Origin: Proteiniphilum propionicum
GTDB taxonomy: Bacteria > Bacteroidota > Bacteroidia > Bacteroidales > Dysgonomonadaceae
Assembly (NCBI RefSeq): GCF_022267555.1
Contig: NZ_CP073586.1
Span: 744,001-808,000 of the forward strand
Reading direction: 5' to 3'
DNA: 64,000 bases
Position numbers and translations under genes: made by a program. The notes under the pieces are model-generated. The model did no database searches and was not told the origin of the DNA. It was given only the letters and a program-made list of their open reading frames with translations. Positions 1 to 8,634 of this stretch are shown here, one piece after another (position 1 is the first letter of the stretch; each line of letters begins with the position of its first letter).

Positions 1-1965
1 TCTCTATCTGCATATTCACCTGAAGAGTTATATGCAAGAAAATATCTACTGGATGAGAAGCCTGACGTAATTGTGAATGTGGTGTCAGCTTCTGCGCTGG
101 AGAGGAATCTCTATCTCACCACCGAACTGATAGATCTGGAAGTCCCCATGGTTATAGCCCTGAACATGTACGACGAACTGGAACAGAGCGGCCGCAAATT
201 CGATTATGAAAAGTTCTCTTCACTTATCAATATTCCAGTTGTACCTACCGTCGGCAAGAGGGGAGAAGGGATTCCGCAACTGCTTGAGAAGGTTATTGCA
301 GTACACAATGAGGAGGTACACAATTATGTACAGATCCCCTACGGCAGGGTATTGGAAAAATCGATCAGCATCATGGAGCGTGAAATAAAAAACTGCAATA
401 TTTCCGGATGGGGAATACCTCAACGGTATATATGCATCAAGATGCTTGAAGGCGACCACGAGGTAGAAAGGCGTACCAGGGAACTCCCCCTGAATGAACA
501 GATATTTGCACGTAGAGATAAGGAACAAGCATATATCGGGAAACTTCTCCGCGAAGACCCGGAGTCGGCATTCACCAATGCCCGCTATGGCTTTATCGCT
601 GGTGGGCTGCAGGAAACGCTCACGGAGAAAGGTCAAAAGACAGATAAAACAAAACTGCTAGACTCCATACTTACCCACAGGTATCTTGGCTTCCCACTAT
701 TCTTTCTCTTTCTCTGGGTCATGTTTGAGGCTACGTTCCGTCTGGGGGGCTATCCAATGGAGTGGATCGAATGGCTGGTGGCCCAACTGGGTAACCTCAT
801 CAGAAACAATATGGCTGAAGGGCCTCTGAAAGCTTTGATTGTTGATGGTATTATCGGGGGTGTGGGTGGAGTTATCGTGTTTCTTCCCAATATCGTAATA
901 TTGTACCTCTTTATTGCTTTTATGGAAGATTCTGGTTATATGGCACGTGCAGCCTTTATCATGGATAAGCTTATGCACAAGATAGGGCTGCATGGGAAAT
1001 CGTTTATTCCGTTAATCATGGGATTTGGTTGTAACGTTCCGGCTATCATGGCTACACGTACTATCGAAAGCCGCAGTAGCCGGATGATAACCATGTTCAT
1101 TGTTCCGTTCATGTCGTGTAGCGCCCGCTTACCAGTATATATACTCTTTGTTGGAGCATTTTTCCCTTCCCGGGGCAGCATTGTAATGCTGGGATTGTAT
1201 ATTTTTGGTATTGCGATAGCAGCTCTGACAGCCCGAATGTTCCGGAATACACTGTTCAAAGAGGAAGAGACTCCGTTTGTTATGGAGCTGCCTCCCTACA
1301 GAATGCCGACTAAAAAATCAATTCTCACACATATGTGGGATCGTTCAAGCCAGTATCTCCGTAAAATGGGAGGACCAATTCTCATCGCATCCATCCTGAT
1401 ATGGTTTCTGGGATACTTTCCACAAGACAAGGAGAGAGACAATTTGTTCGACAGAGATATAGTGCAGATAGGTGTACAATATGACAAGAATGAAATCAGC
1501 AGCGACGAGAAAAAGCAGATGACAGCCGTGATTGATCATGCCCGTAACACCTCTCATCAGGAAAACTCATACATAGGAAGGATCGGAAAATTTATTGAGC
1601 CTGTGATGCGTCCCCTTGGGTTTGATTGGAAAATATCAGTCAGCCTGCTTTCAGGGATGGCTGCCAAAGAGATCGTTGTCAGCACAATGGGAGTACTCTA
1701 CACCGGCGATAGTAACAATCAGCATTCGTTGCAGGAGCGGCTGCAAGCAGAAACCTATCCGGGAGGGGCACCAGTTTTCACTAATCTCGTGACCATTGGT
1801 TTTCTCCTTTTCGTGTTGATCTACTTCCCCTGCATTGCCACAATCGTGGCTATTAAGGAAGAGTCTCACTCTTGGAGATGGGCTCTCTTCAGCGTACTTT
1901 ATTCCACCGGCCTGGCGTGGCTTGTTGCCTTTGTGGTGCATCAGGCAGGAAATCTTTTTGTTTAA
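1..1965 (+). CDS. feoB: Ferrous iron transport protein B, 5'-truncated by window edge
   Basis: Inner-membrane GTPase-coupled Fe(II) importer. The reading frame is open from base 1, so the start and the first G-domain motifs lie outside. The visible part begins inside the G domain, with the typical stretch 'PDVIVNVV.ASALERNLYL' and a G4-like 'ALNMYDE'. A helical spacer follows, then the polytopic permease with the family hallmarks 'GFGCNVPAIMATRTIESR' and 'FMSCSARLPVYILF'. It ends in a hydrophobic C-terminus. About 654 residues are visible of a usual 700-830. A small Cys-rich FeoB-associated gene follows 152 nt downstream. Identification is firm; the reported internal ATG at 73 is not the real start. 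Confidence 0.96.
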   Translation, partial: SLSAYSPEELYARKYLLDEKPDVIVNVVSASALERNLYLTTELIDLEVPMVIALNMYDELEQSGRKFDYEKFSSLINIPVVPTVGKRGEGIPQLLEKVIAVHNEEVHNYVQIPYGRVLEKSISIMEREIKNCNISGWGIPQRYICIKMLEGDHEVERRTRELPLNEQIFARRDKEQAYIGKLLREDPESAFTNARYGFIAGGLQETLTEKGQKTDKTKLLDSILTHRYLGFPLFFLFLWVMFEATFRLGGYPMEWIEWLVAQLGNLIRNNMAEGPLKALIVDGIIGGVGGVIVFLPNIVILYLFIAFMEDSGYMARAAFIMDKLMHKIGLHGKSFIPLIMGFGCNVPAIMATRTIESRSSRMITMFIVPFMSCSARLPVYILFVGAFFPSRGSIVMLGLYIFGIAIAALTARMFRNTLFKEEETPFVMELPPYRMPTKKSILTHMWDRSSQYLRKMGGPILIASILIWFLGYFPQDKERDNLFDRDIVQIGVQYDKNEISSDEKKQMTAVIDHARNTSHQENSYIGRIGKFIEPVMRPLGFDWKISVSLLSGMAAKEIVVSTMGVLYTGDSNNQHSLQERLQAETYPGGAPVFTNLVTIGFLLFVLIYFPCIATIVAIKEESHSWRWALFSVLYSTGLAWLVAFVVHQAGNLFV

Positions 1966-2117
1966 AAATAAGAGTCAGCTCCTAAAACCCAAAATATAAA
2001 ATTGATTACATATTATTGAATACAAACATCTGTTTTGGCCCGATTATAATGAAAGAGACTTTTAGGGAAGAGATTTAAAAAATATTTATCTAACATCACA
2101 AAATTTGTTTCAAGGAG

Positions 2118-2282
2118 ATGGACCTACAACTACTTATAGTTATTATAACAGGTATTGCGGTTGCGGTTAAGCTTATACGCTCAATATATAATCTCTTTGT
2201 TGAAAAGAGAGACAACCCCTACTGCGGCGGTTGCAAAGGATGTGATATATCAAACATGGTAATGCCACCAAAAAAAGAGTAA
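2118..2282 (+). CDS. FeoB-associated Cys-rich membrane protein (54 aa)
   Basis: A 54-codon gene just downstream of feoB. The N-terminal half is one hydrophobic segment (LLIVIITGIAVAVKLI). The C-terminal half carries a tight CxxCxxC cluster (Cys36, Cys39, Cys42; NPYCGGCKGC), followed by a short Lys-rich tail. This layout and position match the small FeoB-associated proteins (Pfam FeoB_associated), whose function is not well defined. They may bind iron or help FeoB assembly. AAGGAG directly abuts the ATG, which is too close for a normal Shine-Dalgarno. The gene is well supported by composition and context. Confidence 0.85.
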   Translation: MDLQLLIVIITGIAVAVKLIRSIYNLFVEKRDNPYCGGCKGCDISNMVMPPKKE

Positions 2283-2477
2283 TTCTCATTAATTGAATTC
2301 TCTGTTAAATATAGGATATCACATTTGCCTGACTCCCGCCGGCAGCTGCATACACTAACTCCGTTATCTGAAAAGAACCGCTTAGTCAATCCCGGAAAAT
2401 AGCTCTTTCGTCAGGAAATTTGCATTACTCACCAAAAGTTGTCCGGCAATTTCAAAGAACCCGTATGGTACCGTGAA

Positions 2478-2574
2478 AACGTTAGTGAACTATTTCGTTA
2501 AGCTAAATGAGCAGAGGACAAGTTTATTTGGACTATTCCATAGCGAGAAATAGTCTAACGTTAGTGAACTATTT
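2478..2574. repeat. 18-bp direct repeat pair
   Basis: AACGTTAGTGAACTATTT occurs at 2478-2495 and again exactly at 2557-2574. The second copy is preceded by CT, making the palindrome CTAACGTTAG. The segment between also contains the arms GACTATT and AATAGTC, so the unit can fold into alternative hairpins. Confidence 0.85.
2496..2551 (-). repeat. Dispersed intergenic repeat, copy A (degenerate)
   Basis: Read on the minus strand, this aligns end to end with 61565-61620. Shared blocks in the same order are a CTCGC start, a TAGT(T/C)CAA core, CTTG, and CTCTGCTCATTTAG followed by TAACG. The match is imperfect, as expected for an old REP-like or MITE-like family. It lies between genes in both places. 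Confidence 0.6.
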
Positions 2575-2725
2575 TGCTGCAATCGTGATGCATTCGAAGA
2601 ATGAATGAAAAATTTTCAATGAAAAAAACATTACTTCATGTTGAACAAAAGCAAATAAATTATGTTTATTTCAGGTATAAATTCTCACCAATATCTTTTT
2701 TTAAAAATCATATTGTGAAACTTTT

Positions 2726-5107
2726 ATGAAAAAGTTTTTCATTTTTATTTTCTTACTCATAAGCGTTTTGTCTTATGGCCAGAAAGGAAATATCCAGGGT
2801 CGCGTTTACAATGCCAAAACAAACGAACCGCTTGAATTTGCTACTATTCAGATTGAGGGTACTACCATTGGATCAAATTCAGATATTGACGGCAATTTCC
2901 GGCTTACAGGTATTGATCCCGGGTTCAAAAAACTTATCGTGACTATGGTGGGCTTTGAAAAGACAATCTCACCGGAAATACAGGTACAGGGAAATCAAAC
3001 TTCGTATATAGATATTGAGGTTAGGGAGGCATCTATCCAGCTTCAGGGTGTGGAGATAATGCCCAGGATCACGGCAAAGCGTATCGAAAGCCCATTGTCG
3101 GTGGTAACTATCGGAGTACAACAGATTGAAAAAAGCGCCGGTGCCAACCGCGATGTATCTAAAATAGTGCAGACATTGCCCGGCGTGGGCGCAACCGACC
3201 CAAACCGTAACGACCTGATTGTCCGTGGTGGAGGCCCCTCGGAAAATGTCTTTTACCTTGATGGCATAGAGATACCGGTGATCAATCATTTCTCCACCCA
3301 GGGAGCTTCTGGAGGTGTAGTCGGAATCATCAATCCCGATTTTGTTCGCGAAATCAGCTTCTACACCGGAGCATTCCCTGCTGCTCGCCCCAATGCATTA
3401 AGCTCAGTGATGGAAATACGTCAGAAAGATGGCAGCAAAGACCGTCTGCATAGCAAGATTTCAGTCGGAGCTTCGGATGCAGCTCTTACCCTTGACGGCC
3501 CAGCAGGTAAGAAATCCACTTTTATCATTTCAGCCAGACAATCCTACCTTCAATTGCTTTTCAAAGCGATAGGACTTCCCTTTTTACCTACATACAACGA
3601 TTTTCAAATTAAATATAAGTACTCTGTCGGCCTCAAGAACGAACTCACGTTTATTGGCCTCGGCGCTATCGATAACATGACACTCAACACCGATTTGCAA
3701 AAGACCGGTACCGAGTCGCAACAGTATCTGTTAAGCTATCTTCCCGTTTACAAACAATGGAATTATGCTTTAGGGACCGTTTACAAGCACTTCTCCGACA
3801 ACTATTTTGACACTTGGGTACTCAGTCGCAACATGCTGCGAAACAGTAATTACAAATATCCTGAAAACGATGAATCCAAACCTAAGAGTTCCGATTATCG
3901 CTCCGATGAAGCAGAAAATAAACTGCGCTTTGAGCGCAGTTACCCTGCATTTCCTGTAAAACTGCAGTTTGGTGGAGGAGTAAAGCATACCCGATATACC
4001 AATTATACTTACAGGAAGATCTTTATTGACGGAACAACTCGCGATTTTGATTATCAAACTAAACTCAACCTGTTTGCTTATCAGGCTTTCGTACAGCTTT
4101 CCGACGATTATATAGACGGAAAGCTTAGGCTCTCTCTAGGACTCAATACGGCAGGAAACACATTCAACGATAATATGAGAAACCCTTTTAATCAACTTTC
4201 GCCCCGCTTTTCGATATCATATGCCTTATCCGAAAGATTGAACCTGAACACAAACATTGGACGTTATGTTATGCAACCTTCCTATACGACTATGGGATTT
4301 AAAAACAGTAACGGAACATTTGCAAACAGAAATGAAAGTGTTCGATATATTCTTTCAGATCAGGTAGTTGCAGGTTTTGAATATAATCCCCAGGAAATGA
4401 TACGGTTTACGGTAGAAGGGTTTTACAAGCAATATAACCGCTATCCGATTTCTGTAGCCGATGGAATAAGCATTGCCAGCAAGGGCACCGAATACGGCCA
4501 GGTGGGAGACGAAGAGGTGATTTCCGAAGGCAAGGGAAGAGCATACGGTGTAGAGTTTCTAGCCAGGGTTATGTCGTTGGGAAATGTAGATCTAACCTCT
4601 ACCTTTACCCTTTTCAGAAGCGAATTCAGCAATAGTAAAGGCCTCTATATCCCTTCATCATGGGAAACAAAGTCAATATTGAATATTACGGGGGGCTACC
4701 GTTTCGGCAAAAGCTGGTATATTGCAGCACGGTGGCGATATGTGGGTGGGGCACCCTATTCTCCCATCGACTGGAACCTGTCGACCGACAAAGAGGCATG
4801 GAGCATCACCAGTCAGGCTTATATCGATTATAAGAAATTCAACACATTGCGTTTAAAAGATTCTCATCAGCTGGATATTCGTATCGACAAGGAGTTCTAT
4901 TTTCAGTGGTTGATGCTGAATGTTTATGCCGATGTACAAAATGTATATAACTTCCGTTCTGAGAATACGCCCATCTATACCAATAAAGATACTGAGGGGA
5001 AGATAATGGACGATCCGAATGATCCAGGGAAGCGGCAGTTGCTTCGCACGCTCGACTCTTTCAGAGGAACAGTATTACCAACAATAGGGCTTATCGTAAA
5101 ATTTTAA
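2726..5107 (+). CDS. TonB-dependent outer-membrane receptor with N-terminal carboxypeptidase-like domain
   Basis: A 793-residue outer-membrane receptor. It has a signal peptide (cleavage near SYGQ at about residue 18). A CarboxypepD_reg-like beta-sandwich follows at about 22-105 (GRVYNAKTNEPLEFATIQIEG), then a plug domain at about 125-235 (VSKIVQTLPGVGATDPNRND, IVRGGGPSENVFYLDG). The rest is a 22-strand type barrel ending in a terminal Phe (LIVKF). It lacks the length and motifs of SusC and has no SusD partner. The nearby feoB suggests an iron or siderophore substrate, but position alone is weak evidence. ATG 2726 gives a clean signal peptide. Confidence 0.88.
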   Translation: MKKFFIFIFLLISVLSYGQKGNIQGRVYNAKTNEPLEFATIQIEGTTIGSNSDIDGNFRLTGIDPGFKKLIVTMVGFEKTISPEIQVQGNQTSYIDIEVREASIQLQGVEIMPRITAKRIESPLSVVTIGVQQIEKSAGANRDVSKIVQTLPGVGATDPNRNDLIVRGGGPSENVFYLDGIEIPVINHFSTQGASGGVVGIINPDFVREISFYTGAFPAARPNALSSVMEIRQKDGSKDRLHSKISVGASDAALTLDGPAGKKSTFIISARQSYLQLLFKAIGLPFLPTYNDFQIKYKYSVGLKNELTFIGLGAIDNMTLNTDLQKTGTESQQYLLSYLPVYKQWNYALGTVYKHFSDNYFDTWVLSRNMLRNSNYKYPENDESKPKSSDYRSDEAENKLRFERSYPAFPVKLQFGGGVKHTRYTNYTYRKIFIDGTTRDFDYQTKLNLFAYQAFVQLSDDYIDGKLRLSLGLNTAGNTFNDNMRNPFNQLSPRFSISYALSERLNLNTNIGRYVMQPSYTTMGFKNSNGTFANRNESVRYILSDQVVAGFEYNPQEMIRFTVEGFYKQYNRYPISVADGISIASKGTEYGQVGDEEVISEGKGRAYGVEFLARVMSLGNVDLTSTFTLFRSEFSNSKGLYIPSSWETKSILNITGGYRFGKSWYIAARWRYVGGAPYSPIDWNLSTDKEAWSITSQAYIDYKKFNTLRLKDSHQLDIRIDKEFYFQWLMLNVYADVQNVYNFRSENTPIYTNKDTEGKIMDDPNDPGKRQLLRTLDSFRGTVLPTIGLIVKF

Positions 5108-5344
5108 AAACTCCCGGAATAGCACTTTAACTTCATTTATAACTCAGCTGCTTAAGATTGATATGATGAGTCTGATTCAAAAACCATAAAACCAATTTAA
5201 CGGATTGTAAAACACTGAATTTCAGAATATGTTCCCGTATATTTTGGACATAAAAGACTTATCGGAGGAAACTAATAGGAATAATATTACTGAAGAAATA
5301 AAGTAAAAGCTTTTACATCTGCGCTTTAAGTAACCTTGAAGAAT

Positions 5345-5377
5345 AAAAAAACTCCCCTCGGGTTTCCCTGAAAGGAG
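5345..5377 (-). terminator. Rho-independent terminator after purN/tRNA-Leu
   Basis: On the minus strand, CTCC..CAGGG pairs with CCCGAGGGGAG (some G-U pairs) around an AAA loop, followed by seven T. It lies just past the 3' end of the tRNA gene. Confidence 0.75.
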
Positions 5378-5385
5378 CTTTAATG

Positions 5386-5467
5386 TGCGGCTGAAGGGAC
5401 TCGAACCCCCACGACTCTCGTCACTAGATCCTAAGTCTAGCGCGGCTACCAATTACGCCACAGCCGC
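5386..5467 (-). tRNA. tRNA-Leu (anticodon UAG)
   Basis: An 82-nt class II tRNA on the minus strand. The acceptor stem is GCGGCTG/CAGCCGC with discriminator A. The D-arm contains AATTGGTAG. The anticodon stem is CTAGA/TCTAG with loop CTTAGGA, giving anticodon TAG (reads CUA/CUN leucine codons). It has a long variable arm (GACGAGAGTCG) and a T-loop TTCGAGT. CCA is not encoded. It begins 23 nt after the purN stop and shares its terminator, so co-transcription is likely. Confidence 0.95.
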
Positions 5468-5490
5468 AAAACGGGATACAAAGGTACTAC

Positions 5491-6087
5491 TTATTTTTTT
5501 ATCTGCGACTCTCCGCTTGCTATTTTTTTTACCACCTCTTCAACCACCCGCGGATAGTGAGTATACTCCAGAACATGAACTTTCCGGGCAATATCATCAG
5601 GCGTATCCTCTTTATTTACTTCACAGGTTGCCTGATAGATGATGCTACCTTCATCATAATTTTCATTTACATAATGTATTGTGATTCCCGACTCCTTATC
5701 ACCTGAATCAACCACAGCACGATGCACCCTGTCGCCATACATTCCTTTTCCTCCGTGCCTTGGCAGAAGAGCAGGATGAATGTTAACTATTCGTTCAGGA
5801 TAACTGTCAAGAAGAGGTTGCGACAATTTCAGGAGAAACCCGGCAAGTACAATAAAATCGATATTGTATTCACGAAGAGTGTCGAGAACAAGCAGGCCGT
5901 CATCAAATTCAGGCTTGCTGAATGTAAAAGAGGGGATACCCAGATGCCTGGCACGCTCGTGCACATAAGCATCTCTTTTATTAGAGATAATTAGTGAAAC
6001 CACAATATCGTCACTATCGGAAAAATAACGGACAATATTTTCAGCATTACTGCCGTTACCCGACGCAAAAATAGAAATACGAGTCAT
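5491..6087 (-). CDS. purN: Phosphoribosylglycinamide formyltransferase
   Basis: GART transfers formyl from 10-formyl-THF to GAR, the third step of purine synthesis. The protein starts MTRISIFASGNGSNAENIV, with the nucleotide-binding SGNGSN loop at residues 9-14. Later come 'NIHPALLPRHGGKGMYG', containing the catalytic Asn/His region, and 'GITIHYVNENYDEGSIIYQ', typical of PurN. The start at 6087 gives about 198 residues, the usual length. The frame is open upstream to 6162, but that extension has no homology-like features and would run into the acpP promoter region. It is divergent from acpP. Confidence 0.93.
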   Translation of the reverse strand: MTRISIFASGNGSNAENIVRYFSDSDDIVVSLIISNKRDAYVHERARHLGIPSFTFSKPEFDDGLLVLDTLREYNIDFIVLAGFLLKLSQPLLDSYPERIVNIHPALLPRHGGKGMYGDRVHRAVVDSGDKESGITIHYVNENYDEGSIIYQATCEVNKEDTPDDIARKVHVLEYTHYPRVVEEVVKKIASGESQIKK

Positions 6088-6153
6088 AAAACGGATGTTT
6101 TTTGCACAAAAAAACGTGATTTGTGCACTTATTTTGATTTTAATAGACAAAAG

Positions 6154-6186
6154 TTTGCACAATTAGAGAAAAAATGCGTTACTTTG
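6154..6186 (+). promoter_or_regulatory. Bacteroidales-type promoter for acpP-fabF-rnc
   Basis: TTTG at 6154-6157, a 22-nt spacer, then TACTTTG at 6180-6186, close to the TTTG/TAnnTTTG consensus (one base short in the -7 box). The acpP start follows about 52 nt downstream. Confidence 0.5.
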
Positions 6187-6238
6187 CATCGCAAATTTAA
6201 GAATAAAATTTTTAATTTATTAATTAATATCGAAAGTT

Positions 6239-6475
6239 ATGTCTGAAGTAGCACAAAGAGTAAAATCGATTATTGTCGACAAATTAGGTGTTGAAGAAGC
6301 TGAAGTAACAGAAACAGCAAGCTTTACCAATGATTTGGGAGCCGACTCACTTGACACAGTAGAATTGATCATGGAATTTGAAAAGGAATTCAATATCTCA
6401 ATTCCAGACGATCAGGCAGAAAAAATCTCTACTGTTGGCGACGCAGTTTCTTATGTAGAACAACACGCGAAATAA
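6239..6475 (+). CDS. acpP: Acyl carrier protein
   Basis: A 78-residue acidic carrier of growing fatty acyl chains. The phosphopantetheine attachment serine is in the canonical [15 protein letters not shown] motif (Ser at about residue 37). Helix II and helix IV ([14 protein letters not shown]) are intact. It is followed 12 nt later by fabF and then rnc, the classic acpP-fabF-rnc cluster. It works in the cytoplasm with the FAS II enzymes. Confidence 0.97.
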   Translation: MSEVAQRVKSIIVDKLGVEEAEVTETASFTNDLGADSLDTVELIMEFEKEFNISIPDDQAEKISTVGDAVSYVEQHAK

Positions 6476-6487
6476 TCCATTCTATTC

Positions 6488-7750
6488 ATGGAGTTAAAAA
6501 GAGTAGTAGTAACAGGCTTGGGAGCAATTACTCCGCTGGGTAACGACGTTAAGACAACGTGGGAAAATGCCTTAGCGGGTAAGAGTGGTTCCAGGCCTAT
6601 TACTCATTTTGATGCATCGCTTTTTAAAACGCAGTTTGCCTGCGAAGTAAAAGATTTCAACCCCAGCGATCTTTTTGACCGCAAGGAAGCAAGAAAATAT
6701 GACAGATATGCCCAACTTGCGATCAAGGCAGCCAAAGAGGCGATGGAAAATTCCGGACTTGACCTGGAGAAAGAAGATACAAGCCGTATTGGGGTAATAT
6801 TTTCTGCGGGGATCGGAGGAATAAGAACATTTGAAGACGAGGTAGGTGACTATTATATCAATAAGGAGAAAGGACCACGGTTCAACCCCTTTTTCATTCC
6901 GAAAATGATAGCGGATATCGCAGCTGGGCATATCTCTATGATTTACGGACTGAGAGGTCCGAACTATGCAACCGTATCCGCTTGCGCTTCATCAACAAAT
7001 GCCATCGTGGATGCTTTCAACCTCATTCGTCTTGGTAAGGCAAATGTGATCGTTACCGGTGGTGCTGAATCGACCATCAGCCCGTCTGCCGTGGGCGGAT
7101 TCAATTCAATGCATGCTCTGTCTACACGAAACGACTCTCCGGAAACAGCATCACGCCCGTTCAGTGCGAGCCGTGACGGGTTTGTTATCGGCGAGGGAGG
7201 GTCAGCACTCATCCTGGAAGAGCTGGAGCATGCAATAGCCCGTGGAGCAAACATTTACGCGGAGGTGGCCGGTGGAGGTATGTCTGCCGATGCATACCAT
7301 ATAACCGCTTCACATCCTGAAGGATTGGGAGCAAAGTTAGTTATGCGTAATGCACTGGAAGATGCCGGAATGAAGCCCGAAGATATCGATTACGTAAACG
7401 TACATGGAACATCTACAACTGTTGGAGATATATCAGAGGTAAAAGCTATTCTCGAAGTATTCGGTGAACATAGCTATAAACTGAATATCAGCTCTACAAA
7501 ATCGATGACAGGCCATTTGCTGGGAGGAGCAGGCGCACTTGAAGCAATGCTTAGTATCCTGGCAATCAGGGATCAGATTGTCCCCCCCACCATCAACCAT
7601 GAAGAAGGGGATGACGATCCGGAAATTGACTATAATCTTAATTTTACATTCAACAAAGCTCAAAAAAGGGAGATAAGAGCTGCGTTATCTAACACTTTTG
7701 GCTTTGGGGGACACAACGCAAGTGTAATTCTCAAGCAATACAGCAAATAA
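6488..7750 (+). CDS. fabF: 3-oxoacyl-[acyl-carrier-protein] synthase II
   Basis: Condensing enzyme of type II fatty-acid elongation, 420 residues. The thiolase-fold active site is visible: nucleophile Cys166 in VSACASSTNAI, His in VNVHGTSTTVGD (about 306), and His in TKSMTGHLLGGAGALE (about 342). The C-terminal NTFGFGGHNAS glycine loop is also present. Start codon ATG lies 12 nt after acpP. The gene ends 1 nt before the rnc start, so translation is probably coupled. Confidence 0.97.
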   Translation: MELKRVVVTGLGAITPLGNDVKTTWENALAGKSGSRPITHFDASLFKTQFACEVKDFNPSDLFDRKEARKYDRYAQLAIKAAKEAMENSGLDLEKEDTSRIGVIFSAGIGGIRTFEDEVGDYYINKEKGPRFNPFFIPKMIADIAAGHISMIYGLRGPNYATVSACASSTNAIVDAFNLIRLGKANVIVTGGAESTISPSAVGGFNSMHALSTRNDSPETASRPFSASRDGFVIGEGGSALILEELEHAIARGANIYAEVAGGGMSADAYHITASHPEGLGAKLVMRNALEDAGMKPEDIDYVNVHGTSTTVGDISEVKAILEVFGEHSYKLNISSTKSMTGHLLGGAGALEAMLSILAIRDQIVPPTINHEEGDDDPEIDYNLNFTFNKAQKREIRAALSNTFGFGGHNASVILKQYSK

Positions 7751-7751
7751 T

Positions 7752-8555
7752 GTGTTAAGAAGACTCGTAAAAAGGATCAAGGCTCTCCCTCATATTGGGA
7801 AAGAGCCTTATCTTTCATATTACAATGTACTTGGGTTCTATCCTGACAGGATTGATCTCTACAGGGAAGCTATGACTCACCGTTCCTCTTCCGTACGCTC
7901 CAAAAAAGGGAGATGGGTGAACAATGAGCGACTTGAATTTTTGGGAGACGCCATTCTCGATGCTATCGTTGCAGATATTCTCTATAAAAAATTCGAACAC
8001 AAAAAGGAGGGATTTCTTACAAGCACTCGCTCACGTATTGTACAAAGAGAGACACTTAACAAGTTGGCAGTAGAATTAGGACTTGACAAGAAGATTGTAT
8101 CATCTACCCGAAACCTGGCACACAACACTAACATATATGGAGATGCTCTCGAGGCTCTAATTGGCGCCATCTACCTTGATCAGGGCTACAGGGTAGCCAA
8201 GAAATTTGTATACGAAACACTTATAAAGGAGCATCTGAACATTGAAAAGGTACTAAAGAGTGAAGTCGATTTCAAATCACGCCTAATTGAATGGGGACAA
8301 AAAAACAAGGTGGATGTCTGTTTTGAGGTCACAGAATCGCTGTATGATACCCAAAACAACCCTGTTTTTATTTCATGTGTAAAGGTTGCAGGAGCTGAGA
8401 TTGGTTCGGGAAAAGGATATTCAAAGAAAGAGTCGCATCAGATGGCAGCCAAGGTGGCCATCAAAAAACTTAGAGAAAGCGACAGCCTGCAGGAAGCCAT
8501 CGCCAAAACTCAACAAAATAACTTATCAGCTCAAAACGAAATAACACAGGAGTAA
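7752..8555 (+). CDS. rnc: Ribonuclease III
   Basis: Double-strand-specific endoribonuclease (rRNA and mRNA processing), 267 residues. The RNase III signature NERLEFLGDAILD is at about 57-69, with the second acidic cluster DALEALIGAIYLDQGY at about 131-146. A C-terminal dsRNA-binding domain follows at about 175-242 (DFKSRLIEWGQKN; GKGYSKKESHQMAAKVAI). The start is GTG at 7752, one base after the fabF stop; the ATG at 7750 is out of frame and hits a stop at once. There is a short polar C-terminal tail. Confidence 0.95.
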   Translation: MLRRLVKRIKALPHIGKEPYLSYYNVLGFYPDRIDLYREAMTHRSSSVRSKKGRWVNNERLEFLGDAILDAIVADILYKKFEHKKEGFLTSTRSRIVQRETLNKLAVELGLDKKIVSSTRNLAHNTNIYGDALEALIGAIYLDQGYRVAKKFVYETLIKEHLNIEKVLKSEVDFKSRLIEWGQKNKVDVCFEVTESLYDTQNNPVFISCVKVAGAEIGSGKGYSKKESHQMAAKVAIKKLRESDSLQEAIAKTQQNNLSAQNEITQE

Positions 8556-8634
8556 TGTCCTGAACAGAATTAAGGCAGCTAAAAAAATCATCTGTACTGA
8601 CAGTCTTCAGAATGTGGTGCGTGCAACGCTTACC

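Larger units (their letters stand above)
2283..2725. other. 443-bp intergenic region with nested repeats
   Basis: No gene seen. It holds an 18-bp direct repeat (2478-2495 and 2557-2574) flanking an inverted-repeat-rich segment. That segment resembles, in reverse complement, a sequence near 61.6 kb. No clear Bacteroides-type promoter was found for the receptor gene that follows; TATCTTTT at about 2692 is a poor match. Confidence 0.7.

Noticed and set aside
6088-6162. N-terminal 25-residue extension of PurN
   Set aside because: The extension has no family-like sequence, the normal PurN start MTRISIFASGNGSN is at 6087, and the region is needed for upstream control of acpP/purN.
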